Below are positions 47,766-60,564 of a stretch of DNA of 64,000 nucleotides, in pieces. The position numbers and the translations under genes were made by a program. The stretch covers positions 1,757,107 through 1,821,106 of the forward strand of contig NW_019091355.1 of assembly GCF_001949145.1 (NCBI RefSeq). Reading direction: 5' to 3'. The notes under the pieces were generated by a model. That model was not told the DNA's origin. It saw only the letters and a program-made list of their open reading frames with translations, and did no database searches. The DNA is from Acanthaster planci. Taxonomy: Eukaryota > Echinodermata > Asteroidea > Valvatida > Acanthasteridae. Position 1 is the stretch's first letter, and the number at the start of each line of letters is the position of its first letter.

Positions 47766-50700
47766 CTCGGCAGCTTCCTCATCCTGTCCTCTCTTTCACT
47801 CAAGGTGCACTCAGCCTGCCAGGCTAGAAATCCGAGCCTGGGCATATGAGGACGGCTGACCTGATGAGCAGTTGGCAGCTGGTGACAGGGCTGCATCCCA
47901 CGAACCGGCTGGAAATTATGCCGCCATGGCTGGATCAACATCCCTGGGCTAAAGGATTAGAAGAGTCTGAGAGCAGATGCTGTAGAATTGCCTGTCTTCT
48001 CTTTCTCCAATTGTAAAGAAAACATGTGCTGGGAGTTGAACACTGATATCCTATTGCTTGGTTTGTAACCTTAAAGGAACGCTGCATCACTGAACTTCAC
48101 CAATGAGCACGTCCCATATTGAAGACCGGCACTTACACCAAAACGTGAATGGCTTCAGAACAAATCTCTCAATGTCAGAAGTAACGATATCTATCTCCTC
48201 TGGTCAAAGCATTACAGGCCAGTGTTTTTGTAGGATACTGAGGTTACTCCTTCATGAGATATCAAGGGAGCTTGTAATTGGTTTATCTACGTTGAAGGCA
48301 CTTGATGCTATATTTGTACCAACAGCTGCACGAGTTGAGAGACAAGTTAAAGAGAACCATGCTCATGTCCAGAATGCTAGTTCTCAGAGATGTTATGTGA
48401 TATGCTTGAATCGAATAAAACACAGTTGCTTGAACTGAAACATTTCTTTCATGGGCTAGTTGAACCCTGACAAAAACTGTTTATAGTTGCAGGTCAGCTG
48501 TCAGAATAATCGGCGAGACTTTGAAGTGGCTGGTGTCACCAGAAGATCTCAACTTGTAGTTGTGCTGGTTGGGTGCAAATTGAACAGCCAAGGTGTTGAT
48601 TTAGACAAAGCGATAGGAGGCAACTGCACAGTTCACTGACCGCTGATATAAGCCTCAATAAGCTGTTACTTTTCAAACTCGCTACACATGAATTTAACAA
48701 GGATATCCTTCATCAACTTAATTTACAGTTGTCTATGAGCACATCTGATGTAAACCTCTTTCTTAACAGGCATCACAAATCAGCACCCAGTTTCTACAGA
48801 TTCATCTGATCTCTCCGGCTCCAAATGCACTCCTCATAAAGACATTACCTTTCATCTCCATATGAGATGCTTTGAATAATCTTGAGAATTTCCAACCTGC
48901 GTGCCTGTAAGTGATTTCCCAGTTTCTGGCCACTGAGACAAAAAAAAAGAGAACTAAAGCCACTTCTTCCTGAATGCATTGGATGGCACGGTGGGGCGCT
49001 GCCCACACAGACATATGCTGGCAATTCACATGCAAAACCAATGTGCAGTCGAGCGAGAAGTCTAGATTCCAAACCCAGGTTCAGATGATCTGTTCTGTTT
49101 GGTATGTTGCCTTGCCCTGCAGTAAATTCAAGCTGTAAATTCTTACGGCAGAATCAACATTTCAAGATGCCAGTGACAGGGAAGATACAGTTGCAGAAAT
49201 TTACACCAACATGAGCTGGGTGTACATGTATCTTTCAGAACCACTGCTGTGTAGTTTATGAGTTAGTCTCAGCAGAGCAGAGAGCATCCTTGGATAAATT
49301 TCAATGATATGCACTTTGATGCAAGCGCAGCTCTTACATCTTAATTAAGTCCAACTGTGTCTTCCCCTTGGGGCAGGTGAACTTGTTCATAACTCAAGCA
49401 CAGGCTCCATGATGAACATTGTAGTGCGGGGAAAAAGCCGTACTGCAGACAGCATTTAGACCATGGCGCAAGGACACCAATCTTGGAGCCAGAGTCTGAA
49501 GAATTAGGAATTAGAGATTTTAATCAGTACCACTTTGATTTGACTTGCAAGTCTCCAAGCAAAGATACTGTTCATGATCAGGGGGGAAATATTCCAACCA
49601 CAGCAGAAAATTGGAGTGATCGCAGGGATGCAAAGTTGCAATCTGGAGAGTACTGGTTCCAATCCAGACTTCCTTACGTTCAGCATTAATTCATCTCGCA
49701 ATGCTTAACAGCCACACAAGTCCAGCTTCCAGGATCATATGATGCCACCCAAACCACACATGCTGACAGTTTTAACTGAGGATTACTGGCTCTAAGCCAG
49801 GTCAGTCTGGCTCACTTATTATGATGATAATTGTTCTCCCTCCAGAGCTTCAAACTCCAAAGTACATCACAGTCAGTGACTTGAAGGCTGTGTTCTTTCC
49901 CCACAAATGTGGCAAGACTGCTCCTTCAGTACATTTAATCTCTTGCTCATACACACATTGCCTTGACTGATAAGTTCAATCCAATGCTTGAAACTAGTAC
50001 GTCATTTGAAACAGAACAAGCGACAGAATAAAAGCAGCAGGCTCTCCAACCCTTATCGTGACCAGGAATTCCAGGTCAGGCCAGGACTCGAGTGCCACTG
50101 CCTGGTAATTGAAAAGTCTGGTGATCTCACCGACACGTAGGAGGAAAGAAATTTTGGCATCTCAGTAGGGAAGAAATTTGCTGATAAATTCCTATTTTTT
50201 TTCCTTTCCCAGAGTTAATTTTTTCCCGGGTGTCGGAGCTTGTTGAGTTGGAAATAACTGTGATGGGTAGGAGTGGTTGAGCCGTGATAACGGAATTCAA
50301 GCCCTTTGACAGGTTTATTGGTGTCATTGACCGGGGTTGCCGATAGTTCACGCAGTCTTATCAAGAATGTCACAATTCGGAATACATTTTAAAATATAAA
50401 GTGCTCTACCATAGACTGAGAAGAATCCAACTTTGCTTTGAAGGCTTTCGATCATCAATCAGATTTTTGCAAATACAAAAACTGACCAAGCTTAAACATT
50501 ACATTCTAAGCTTGTCCACTCATTCTTCTGTCAATTTCTATAGTCCTCTTTAAGTGGTCATTGAAAAGGACCCACAATGTAAGGAATTTTCTAGTAGAAG
50601 AGAAAACTACTGACCTCCAAGGTATCACTTGTTACTCTTGATGAATTTTAAATAAACAGTAAATAACAAAAATAACATAAAAAGAAAATTCGATAAACTA

Positions 50701-53156
50701 CCTTAAATAGGTACAAACCAAAAGGTTGATGCTCACAAGAAATAACACGAAATGTATATCAAAATCTGACCATTCATAAAAATAACACAGAATACGCTAT
50801 GCTATATGTGCATCAATGCATCTATCCTTTTTCCAAACTAAAAAAAAATTCTTTAAATATCTTGGCCTTTTTAGATCTTATCAACAAGCAAGCCAGCTGA
50901 GTTTGGAATGCAGTGATATTTTTCAGGGGAAACTGTTTCTTGCACATATTATATCAAGGGCTGTAAAGGTTATCGTACTTAAAATGCAATGCGATCTTAT
51001 CAAATAAGGCTGAAATATATTTTTTGTGTTCAGAACAAATCAGTTTACATGTTGACATCATTTTGGTTATACCGGTGTTGCTTTCAGTTATTTCAAAACA
51101 AATACTCCTTCACTTTATTGATTTTTTATGTGGTTCACTACCTATTAGTTCTCTCCATCACTGCTTTTTGTACACTTCCGTTCCTCCCTTGAGCAAAACT
51201 TCTTAAAATTTGTCACATGGAAGAACTGACTACAGCTTTCCCAGTCCATGCCAGCAAGTTCTCAGCCAGCTCATTAGGCATTATATTCCAAAAACAACTA
51301 CTACACTAAACACTACATTAAAATTGAGCAGTACTCAAAAAGCTAATGGTTGTGACTTTAATTTCATTTTGACTGACTTCTCGGACATTAAGCAGGGAAA
51401 GAAACATTTCCCTCTATTAATATACTCTGCAGCAACCTTTAAAGGGAAATGTTAAGTGAATATATATTTGATTCACACTTACCTGCAAGGATATAGAAAA
51501 CACTCAAAACATAGCATGTACATGTAACGGTACATCAGCAGGTGTGAGATAAGAGCTTTGGAGGGCCCCATGGGGGTATTTTAGAGGGTCACTTTAGATC
51601 CCCTAAAATACCATTTTTGGTTTTCTTTATATCAGCTTTTATACAACAAAACACCCTTATGGTATTTGGAGGATTTTCCAGATTTGAAAAGAGGTTGATA
51701 AATTCACAAATACAGAAAATTCTGATGAAAAAATCCTGAAATCAGGAAAAATTCTCACTCCTGCATCAGTGATTCAATATCATCAGCATGTGGGTAAGTT
51801 AAACTATTCACAGCAATTGAAGCAAGATGAAAGCAAGAAAGCTGCAGAAGCCACTGAGTGTAATTAAGCAAAATGGGCTTACATGTACATCTTGGACCTG
51901 CTCGACGGACAAAGAAATTGCTTGACAAGAAACGTATGTGCTGAACAAAAATGGCTGAAAGCAATAACCACTGCATAACTGGTTGCTACCCATTTTCACT
52001 AAGCAAATATTTCTGGTGCTTAGCCAGTTTGTGGGCTTCTTAAAGTGGCACATGTAGTGGCTCTGACCGCACTTACACCCCTAAGATGCCCCATACTCGA
52101 AGGAGTGTGAGATCCGCAAAAAATCTCCAGTACAACTGTAATTTTGATTAAGCAAATGCATGTAATTAATACCATAAATGATGAAATTGAGAGCAACTAT
52201 AGCTTTAATTTTAGCCAATATTTTCCTCTATAGGGCCTTTCTCTGTATGCACCATATGCAACAAAATGCAACACATCTACAATAAGAACCATGCCGAATG
52301 CAACAACATGCTCGTTGCTCCTTGCCAATACTGAACAGCAGCTCTTTACATGCTGCATCCTGCCGCTGTACTTATGCTGCCTGTGAATACTTTACAACAC
52401 ATAGCTTGCTAACCGCTGCTGTATGCTGCGGCACTATAAGCAGAGTTTCAGAGAAGCAGCACTTGTCAACTTATGGCAGCACTGAATGTGGCCGGTATTA
52501 ATGAGTGGTAATAGCAGGTGCCCATCTAACATAAAAATTCAAAAAATTCCTAATCCACCTTTGAACAACTTGAGGATCCCTGATTGGACCTCTCACAACG
52601 TAAACAATTATGTCATGTGATGCTGATCGCTGACACTACATACATGAGGATTAATTTCTTGAACTGTGAGTGCACAATGAGGTCATGACATAATATGCTA
52701 TATTAGGAAATCAGATGAGGTTAGAGGTCAAAAGGCACTAGAAATACATGTAAGGGAGAAAATTAAGAAGGTAGAAAGCTCAGGGATTCCACTTATTTGG
52801 ATCACAGGACAGACAATCAGAGGTCACAGGTTAAGGGTCATAAGATCAAAGGACAGAGATAAGTAAGCCAGGGGGTTACTTTTGCAAGTTGAAAGTGTGA
52901 GTGAAATTCGGTGGGATGGTCTTGGAATATGGCATTTTAAAAGTGGATGGTGTAAAACCGATGCTTCATTGAGAAAAAAATGCTCATGGGAAAGAAAATT
53001 GAAAAATTTGCTTTCAAAGTTTGGATCAAGCATCTTATTAGATGAATTGCCTCTAAGCTGCTGAGTAACACTGCACGTGGGATTTCACAATTTAAAATAG
53101 CAAAATAATGCAGCAATTTGTGCAAACTTATGTAAATAATATGCAAATGTATGCAC
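47766..53156. other. SORBS intron, about 5.4 kb
   Basis: The first few hundred bases would be 5' untranslated and promoter sequence if 46730-47765 is an alternative first exon. The rest shows only short chance frames and a dispersed repeat at 51714. No further exon found. Confidence 0.5.
51714..51750. repeat. Dispersed AAAATCCTGA-type repeat, copy 2
   Basis: GAAAATTCTGATGAAAAAAT followed by CCTGAAATCAGGAAAAATTC, in the same orientation as the copy at 40159-40200. CCTGAAATCAGG is itself a near palindrome. Confidence 0.5.
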
Positions 53157-53303
53157 CTGTCGAGGGAGTCCTTTGAGGGGGTGGACTTTTGATGCCCAGA
53201 CGTTCGGCAGCGGACAGGCCGCTACTTTCGAGGGATCGTGACTTGGTCTTTGCCCGAGGCAAAGTTGAAGACTGTGGCCTGCTAGATGAACGAATGGGCT
53301 CCT
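53157..53303 (-). CDS. SORBS: SORBS symmetric linker exon (147 nt)
   Basis: Not visible as a long frame because of its size. Acceptor CATTCTGCATACAACAG after a pyrimidine-rich tract, donor CGACAG|GTGCAT. Phase 1 at both ends, exactly 49 codons, so it can be skipped without changing frame. It reads EPIRSSSRPQSSTLPRAKTK, SRSLESSGLSAAERLGIK and SPPPQRTPST. It is basic and Ser/Pro-rich with an SPPPQRTP motif, a possible SH3 or kinase target. It links the giant exon to exon 42390. Confidence 0.75.
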
Positions 53304-55728
53304 CTGTTGTATGCAGAATGGGAAGAGGAGGATGTAAGGAGCTCTGTGATTGGCTACAAGCAGCTACAGTGACAACTGTAAAAGTTCTTATGTGTCAGAC
53401 TGTAATGGGTAAAGTGTTAATGATTTGGCAATAAGATCTATGTGGATTAACAGTAACAGTCTACTCAATGTAGTAATAGGAAACCAATTCAATTTTTATA
53501 TCGGTTTTGATTCACAAACCATGAAATGTGTGTAGAGGCGTAGAGGCAGGGATTTAACAGTGACATCCAACTTTTGTTTCTATGACTGAATTTACAGAAT
53601 AGGGGAATTTGTAATCACCAAATCAAACCAAACAATCATTGGCTGGTGGCAGTCACATGATCAGACCCACATATCCAATCAGATCAAAGGAATGTTTTGC
53701 AATCTGCATATATAAATACAAGGCTTGTTGCGCAGCAAAGGAAAGCACCCAAGATAGTAATAATAACTTCTTAAAATTCCAATTTAAGAAAATTCTTATA
53801 GAAAAATAAGTTGATGAAAATGGAGAGAAGGAAATGTGCAAAAATAATAGAAAACCAATGAAGAAACTAACACCAAAAGGAAGGGGTGACTATTTTTAAA
53901 CAAATAATGTTGCTACTATGGTACATAAATGCATCTAAAAAAATTCTGAAAAAAGCCAAACTAGTTTTCAAAATGCAAGAATCATTTTATAAAGTACAAA
54001 CTAAAGTGAACATGTCTGAATATTAGCTGTTTGTAAATATTAAATTTGTTTCAGCTTTTGTCGTGAAAAACAGTAAAAAGCAAACAGCCCCCTTTAAGAA
54101 ATATTTTAAACACTCATGAAAAAACTGCAGGAATTATGGATTACAATGGCAAGATTTTGAAAAAAAATATTTGTTATTTCTACCCAGCTTATCCAAAAAA
54201 AATGAGAAATACTGTTTGGGTGGGAACTTCACGCAGAAGTTAAGACGGCCTTGAATAAAATAAGCTTGCTTTTTGAATGTTTGACAGTAGTTTAGAAAAA
54301 CAACAATAAAACCTCAATTAAAATAAAATAGTTCTGATCGAGAAAGGTACCAAAAGGGACACTTTGGGTCAGAATTTGTCAGTGGAATTGTTGAGCCTCT
54401 ATATATCCTCTCTACACACATGGTTTGTCAATCAAGCAATCAAATATTCAAAAATGAAACCACCAGTGACAGTTCCATGCATCCATAACCACATACATGT
54501 ACATGAAACAAATGCACTGTAAGCAAACAAAATATAGCCTCACTGGGGGGGAAGAGAATCATCTGCATGCAAATAAAAATAGAAACAAAATGGCTGCCCC
54601 TTTCCCACAATTCCACCCTGGCCACAGATTATGGTGTACAGAAACATACCTTGTCAATGAACACAGTAACAGATATACCGGTACACATATTTTATGCCAT
54701 CCTACAGTGTACTTTCACCAAGAATGAGAAACTGCAGCTGAAGTTCAACACTGGACACTGAATGTATTTCTGAATACATTAGCATCCTTGAATATTTCAC
54801 AAATTATCTTCAAACACAAAGACTGTGCAGGGCTTAACTTCCATGACAAGTGCAAACAACTTCCAAGTATTTTTCAATTCTTTTTATGAACACAGAGTTG
54901 ACCAACAAACTTAAAGGAACAAACAATTTCTTTCTGCGCTTCTTCAATTTTCAAAGTTTAGAATGTTTATACCAGGCTGATGTAAATGAAATGTATTCCA
55001 ACATAGGCAGCATATTGGCTAAACTCAGAAGCAGAGCAACAGTCGGATATTTAGAATGATTAATATAATGTCAAGGAAAGCATCATGCATGTTTCCTTTC
55101 AGACACACTGTAAAACTCTGTGTTTCCCATTAAAACAAGTGACACATGGAAATGTCTACCAACGTTCCTGAAGTGTTCAATACTTTGCCAACAGATAATA
55201 GCAAAGCAATTTAAAAGAGAGCATGGAATGCATTTTTGCAGCATTCTGTAATTAGCCTTGGAAGGATATATTTGAGTTACAAACCAGAAGTGGCCAACTG
55301 TAAACTGTATGCATTTTTCCAAATTGCATGGCTCAAACCCGTTGTGGCCACATTTCTATAAATTATGATAAAAAATACGGCAATAGTGTTTGATATTCAA
55401 GAGAAAAAGCTTTGTTTTTCAAAAACTACGTAAATACTAAACACATGCACTGCAACGGGCACATAAAACTGCAAAGAAAGCAAAATACAAATGAAACATG
55501 CAAAATGACAAAGCATGCAACCCAAAATACACCATAGCACTACCAAATGAAAACTTCTTACAAGCTCAGAGACACCAGAAAAGAATAAGGATTACAACAG
55601 AAAAACTGATGCTTATCTATTTTTTCACAAGAAAGACCATTTTGAATACCAACTACATGTACATCTGACAATTACTATACTGACTCCACAAGGCACATGT
55701 CATGAAGTTTCAAAAACTGATTAGTAAC
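53304..55728. other. SORBS intron, about 2.4 kb
   Basis: AT-rich; A-runs are common around 53.9-54.3 kb. No exon seen. If the giant exon is not spliced at 55729, its frame ends at TAA 55721 and part of this stretch would be 3' untranslated sequence of a long SH3-less isoform. Confidence 0.5.
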
Positions 55729-58700
55729 CTTTCAATCTGGGGCTTTTCCTCTGCTGCGGCAAGGTCGATGACTTTTGGGGAACCAAGGCATCCCCCTTAA
55801 GCGCCCTGGGACTCGGATACCCGCTTGAAGGGAGGGGACTCTGCGATTCGTCCACAGGGTGTCCCCGAGGATATTTTGGAGGAGTCTTTGAATGGGCCTT
55901 AGACTGGGGAAGTGCATAGGACTTGGCCTGGACTGCCTTTATATTTGCCGGAGAGTCTACCCTCTGCCTCAAATTTTGGACCGATCTATTTTTGGGATGT
56001 TCAGGAGGTGCTTGTGTTTGATAATCTGTGAGTCTGGGCCTTGAGTGAGTGTGCTGAGATGAGTGTGAGTCATATTTTTGAGGCTCTGGAGACAGAGCCT
56101 GAAGGGTGCTGTAAGACTCGGACCAATCATTTGTTGGGGTAAGATCACAGGAATTTGGATTTTCTCTGTTGGGAGGAGGCCCCTGCTCTGGAATGACACC
56201 AGACTGATCTTCTCCTATGTATCTGGTTGGGATGTAGGTGTCCCAGTAGAAGACGTTTTCCGATTCTAGCTCAGGCCATTGGCTGTGTGGTTTGTGTTGC
56301 CTGAGCCTCGAAGAAACTCCTTGGCTGGTGTCACGTGCTAGATACCAGCGATTCCGGATGGAAGAGTCGTCATCAAGGTAATCCTGACTGGGGGTTGGGC
56401 TTGGGGAGTACGAACAGGACGGGGTGAATGTGTCCTGTGGAGAATCAGGAGGATTGCTGTCAGTAACGTCCAAATCTTTCAGATTAAGATGGAGTTCAGA
56501 TGCCCTGTTGCTGTCCTGGTGGAGTTGGCTACCCTCAACAGCTTTGCCCCTCTGTCTGCTTAAACTACTGGCACTCTGCTCAGTTTGAGGGTGACTGTGA
56601 CAATGAGTGGATTCCATCGTGGGATAAGACTTGAAAGGTTGTACATCACTCTCTGCCTTTTTGGCACCATCTAACACTTCCTCTTTTCTGTGGATAGGGA
56701 TGTCCCTTGCCAGTCCAGGAAGCAAAGGACTGATACTTCTGGAAGCAACTGGGGTGTACTCCTCATTGCTCTCAGAGCGGGGAGATACCAACTCTGCAGA
56801 TGACTTCAAAGCCTGTGTATCACCCCGTATTAATCTGGGTCTGTCCGCATCTGTCCAATGTCGAGCACCAGCGATGTCATACCTGCTGATACTAGGAGGC
56901 AAGGGACTGACGTTCCTTGAAGGGACTGGTGTTCGTTCCTCATAAACCTCATCAGTGGAGAAAGCATACCTAGTGATCACTCTCTCAGGTTGGTCAGGCT
57001 TCTGGGATTTCAAAAGGGGCCTTTTGCCCCAGTCAACACCAGAGCAATCAGCACTGGCAGAGACACTCCTTAGTTGATCCACTACTCCTGCGGGGGGCAT
57101 CCCTGATTTTTCTCCACCAGCTGAGAAGTGGAAATTGTCGGGCAAGGACTGGGCCAGGTAGTTATCTCTGGGATGCATATACAGCTCTGGCTGGGGAGAT
57201 GGAGTGGGCAGCCAGTTGGGGATCTCTGCCTCTTGCTTGGGCTGTGGCTTACTGAAAATTCCAATGACTAAGCCACCATGCCCCTCACTGGATTTTTGCG
57301 CATTTATCTCCTCACTCAACTTCCTGACATGAATAACACGCAAGTTGTCAGACTGCTGGTCTTCCTTGACCATGACTGGCTCATTTGAAGTTTGCCTTTG
57401 AGGTGGTGGTGGTGATGGTGCTGCATGATGCAAGTTTGTGCTTCGCTGCTCGATGATCTTCTTCTCAAACAGTTGAATTTTGGACTTGTGGTCAAGCTCA
57501 GAAGAAGAGTCAGTCAAGCTTTGAGACTTTGTGCAATGGCTCGATGAGATTTGAGACTGTGGTGTTTTAACAGCAGCTTGAAGCCGGGGCTGGTTCTGGA
57601 CTTGGCTGAAGGGATCAAAGGTTACTGGAAGGTCATCTATTTGATTATCCCCAACAAGACTTTCCACTGGCTCGAGGTCAAATGAAGCCACACTGGACTC
57701 CTGGTCTGTTTCCTTGATTGGTGACTTCATCTGATACAGGGGTTTAAATGGCTGTGGGCTGGTGTTGAAGTTTCGCCAACCTCTGCCTTGTCCCACTTCA
57801 TTCTGGCTTTGAGTGAATTTCTTCATGCCACCCTTGTCCAGGGATTTCCCTGCAAATCTGGGCACCGAAGGGAGCGAAGAATCAGACTGCATCTTGCCAA
57901 CTTGGCCAATAGGGGGTGCCCTACACCTGGACTCGGGCGTGGATGGGATTTCCTTGTCTGGCTCAGAGTCCTCATCTTCGATCTGAGACAGGTCTGCCCT
58001 ATTCCAGCGCTGGAGCCTTCCAAGCCCTGGATTGTACATGGAACCGAGGACACGCCTAATTCCAAGGACCCCGGTGGACATGGAGCGTTCTGGAAGCTTT
58101 GGAGGGGCACTTGCATCAGGGCTTCCAGGTCTTACAACTTCTTCTCTTGGAGAAACTGGTGGAGAGACTCGGTGGCTTTTAGAAATACCACCATCAACTG
58201 GACTATTCAGATTCTCTGGTCCTTTTCTGCACAATATTGGATCATTCCTGTAACTATCATTGGTACTGACTGGGTCCAGTCGATCCTCAAGCTCCTCCTG
58301 ACCTTCTGTGCCTGCAATGGCCTCGTCAAAGCTCCTGCGTCGGGAGACGGGCGAAGGTCTGCCAGTCATCATGAATGGGGGGGTCTTTCTGCCTGCATCT
58401 AAGACTACTGATGAGGGCTGAGCAAGTCTGGTAATGGTCTCATGTTTCCCCTCCACTTTCATTTGGAGACTGTCCACCTGGTCCTCTGGCTTTAGCTTTT
58501 CCTCCATCCTGAGCTCTACAGAGGGCATCCCAACAGGAGACCATGCACGATCACTGCTCTTGATGTACGAACGGGGCAAAGTGCTGGCCCTTCCAAGAGG
58601 TCTGTGTTTGCTGGGGAAGCTTTCTAACGGCAGGTCAACCATTGGAACCCTTGGAATAAGTGACTCAAGCTCCTCCAAACTAAGGTTTACTTTGGGCACT

Positions 58701-60564
58701 TGCCGGTTTCTTTCTCCTTCAGACATGATATTTTGTGAGAGACCTGATGACTCATTTGGACCACCTTCTCCAGGGTCCTCAAAATCTGGTAGAGATGCTA
58801 CTTGACTGTTGGCCAAGGAGGGTGTGGCGCTTCCCAAGGATTCTATATTTTCATACCATTCATACAACTGGCCCACACGTAACTGCCTGGATTCCAATTC
58901 CTTGACTTTCTGCAAGTAAGTGTGCATCCGTATCTGCTCTAGTTTTTGCTCAGTGATCGGCAATCCAATGGCACCACGCTCCAACTTCTCAAAAAAGTCA
59001 TAGAGCTCAAAGATGTCTTTTTCCTTCTTCTTCAGCCCAGCATCAGTGTTCTTGTGCCAGGAGAAGCCGTCTATCTTTCCTTTGTCCATTATCTTCTCTC
59101 CATACTGTATTGCCATCTCTAATTCAAGAAAGTACTGAAGTGTCCTATAAAACCTCTCCAACTGGGCTGGTTTGGGCAGGTACTTCTCCTTCATAGTTTC
59201 CACTCTTTCCTTGTCATCTTGCTCAAGGTGGCGATTCACCTCTGAGTAGAACTTCACCAAGTCTTCATAGGTCTTGGACTGTTGGCTGGCCTTCTTGAGC
59301 CCTGTGGCATACTTCTGGTAAGACTCCTGGTTGAAAGCAGGTGACTTGACAGCCAGGGAGAGGTTCTCAGCTGAGATGGCCCGTCTCTTCTCTAAAGGAG
59401 CAAAGTTTCTGGCATTAGGACGCTCACTGTAAGGAAGCATATCAAAGTCTTCATCTTTAGGAGAATGCCTCTCTGAGCGGTGCTTCTTGATGTGCTTCAG
59501 CTTCTGGTGTTTCACACCTATTCTACCTCTCTTGAGTTTCTGCTCTCCATCAGCTGTTAGCTGGTCAGGGCTTAAAGATCCTGGTTTGGGGATTTTCTGA
59601 CCGTCGTCGCCATCAACTGAAGGGCCTGATTTGTCACTCTGTGTGTCCATCGAGATGACACTGTCCTCTGATTTTAAAGCCAGATCTGGAAGGCTACTGT
59701 TGACTGAAGCTGATGCAGACGATCGAGGCGCAAGGTTCAAAGAGATCCCCTGATTTCTAGGAGCAGATGAGGGCTGAGAGGCACTGCGTTCTTGTTCCCG
59801 TTCGAGGGAGTATGGCTCAAACAAAGATGTGGGTCTTGGGAGGTAGCGGGGTTCAAAATTTTCTCCTGTGTCACAGTCATGGCACTGAATTTTACCATCT
59901 GAGTTTACCTGACACACAATACCAGCATAGTCAACTCCTGAACACCCGTCAGCTGTTCCCCTTGGGCCAAACCTCACAGGCAGATCATCACTTCCATTGC
60001 TGGCATTGTCCACCTGCTCTCTAATGGAGTTACCCTGAGAACTTGCTTCATTCCCACTTGAAGCTGCCTCTGATTGGGCGGTACCATCAGGCCGGATGGG
60101 GGTTGGGGCTCCCCCTAAGTCCAAAAGAGGCTTCCTGAAGACTCCTGATGGTGGACTCTGAGAGTACTGTACTTTGTTCAAGTGTGTGAGAGTCATCTTT
60201 TGTGGTAATTCATGATATTGACATGGAAAAGAAGCAACGGAGTCATGTTTGGAATTTTGACCACTGCTCATTGACATGTCTTTGACTGAGCAGTTGGAAA
60301 ATTTCTGTAAATGAAAATGTGTTACATTATATGTTACTGCTGCTATGGGGTCTGTTTCAGTAACATCCATAGAGAGAGGGATATTCTTAGCAATGTTGTC
60401 CAAGACAGCATCCTGATTGGGTCGAAACTCTAAATGGCTAGCAGTTTCTTGGGGAATCATGCTCTGAGTGGATGGGTAATTATTTCCTCGCAAGCAATTC
60501 ACTGTGGTGAATGTCGATGGACTACATAGGTTAGGGTTAGTAGAGAAAATGCTTGGGATCGTGC
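55729..60564 (-). CDS. SORBS: SORBS giant exon with helix-rich region of unknown family
   Basis: One exon of 4836 nt (1611 codons). The acceptor TTCTTTTACAACAG at 60565 is strong; the donor TTGAAAG|GTTACT at 55728 is weak, and the frame otherwise stops at TAA 55721 five bases on. Phase 1 at both ends. Layout in exon residues: Ser-rich start; about 215-233 a Cys/His cluster (CQVNSDGKIQCHDCD) followed by FEPRYLPRPTSLFEPYSLE; about 375-575 a charged, helix-rich region (FYSEVNRHLEQDDKERVETM, RFYRTLQYFLELEMAIQYGE, KEKDIFELYDFFEKLERGAI, RVGQLYEWYENIESLG) that I cannot assign; then about 1000 disordered Ser/Pro residues with a repeated TPV.SR..SPL..P motif and an aromatic patch (RWYLARD, VFYWDTYIPTRYIGED). 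Vertebrate SORBS2 also has one very large, neuron-enriched exon (nArgBP2) in this position, but I see no clear sequence match to it. Confidence 0.88.

Noticed and set aside
55732-60024. Many frames of 60-204 codons inside the giant SORBS exon
   Set aside because: All lie within one 1611-codon frame on the - strand that has splice-phase support at both ends.
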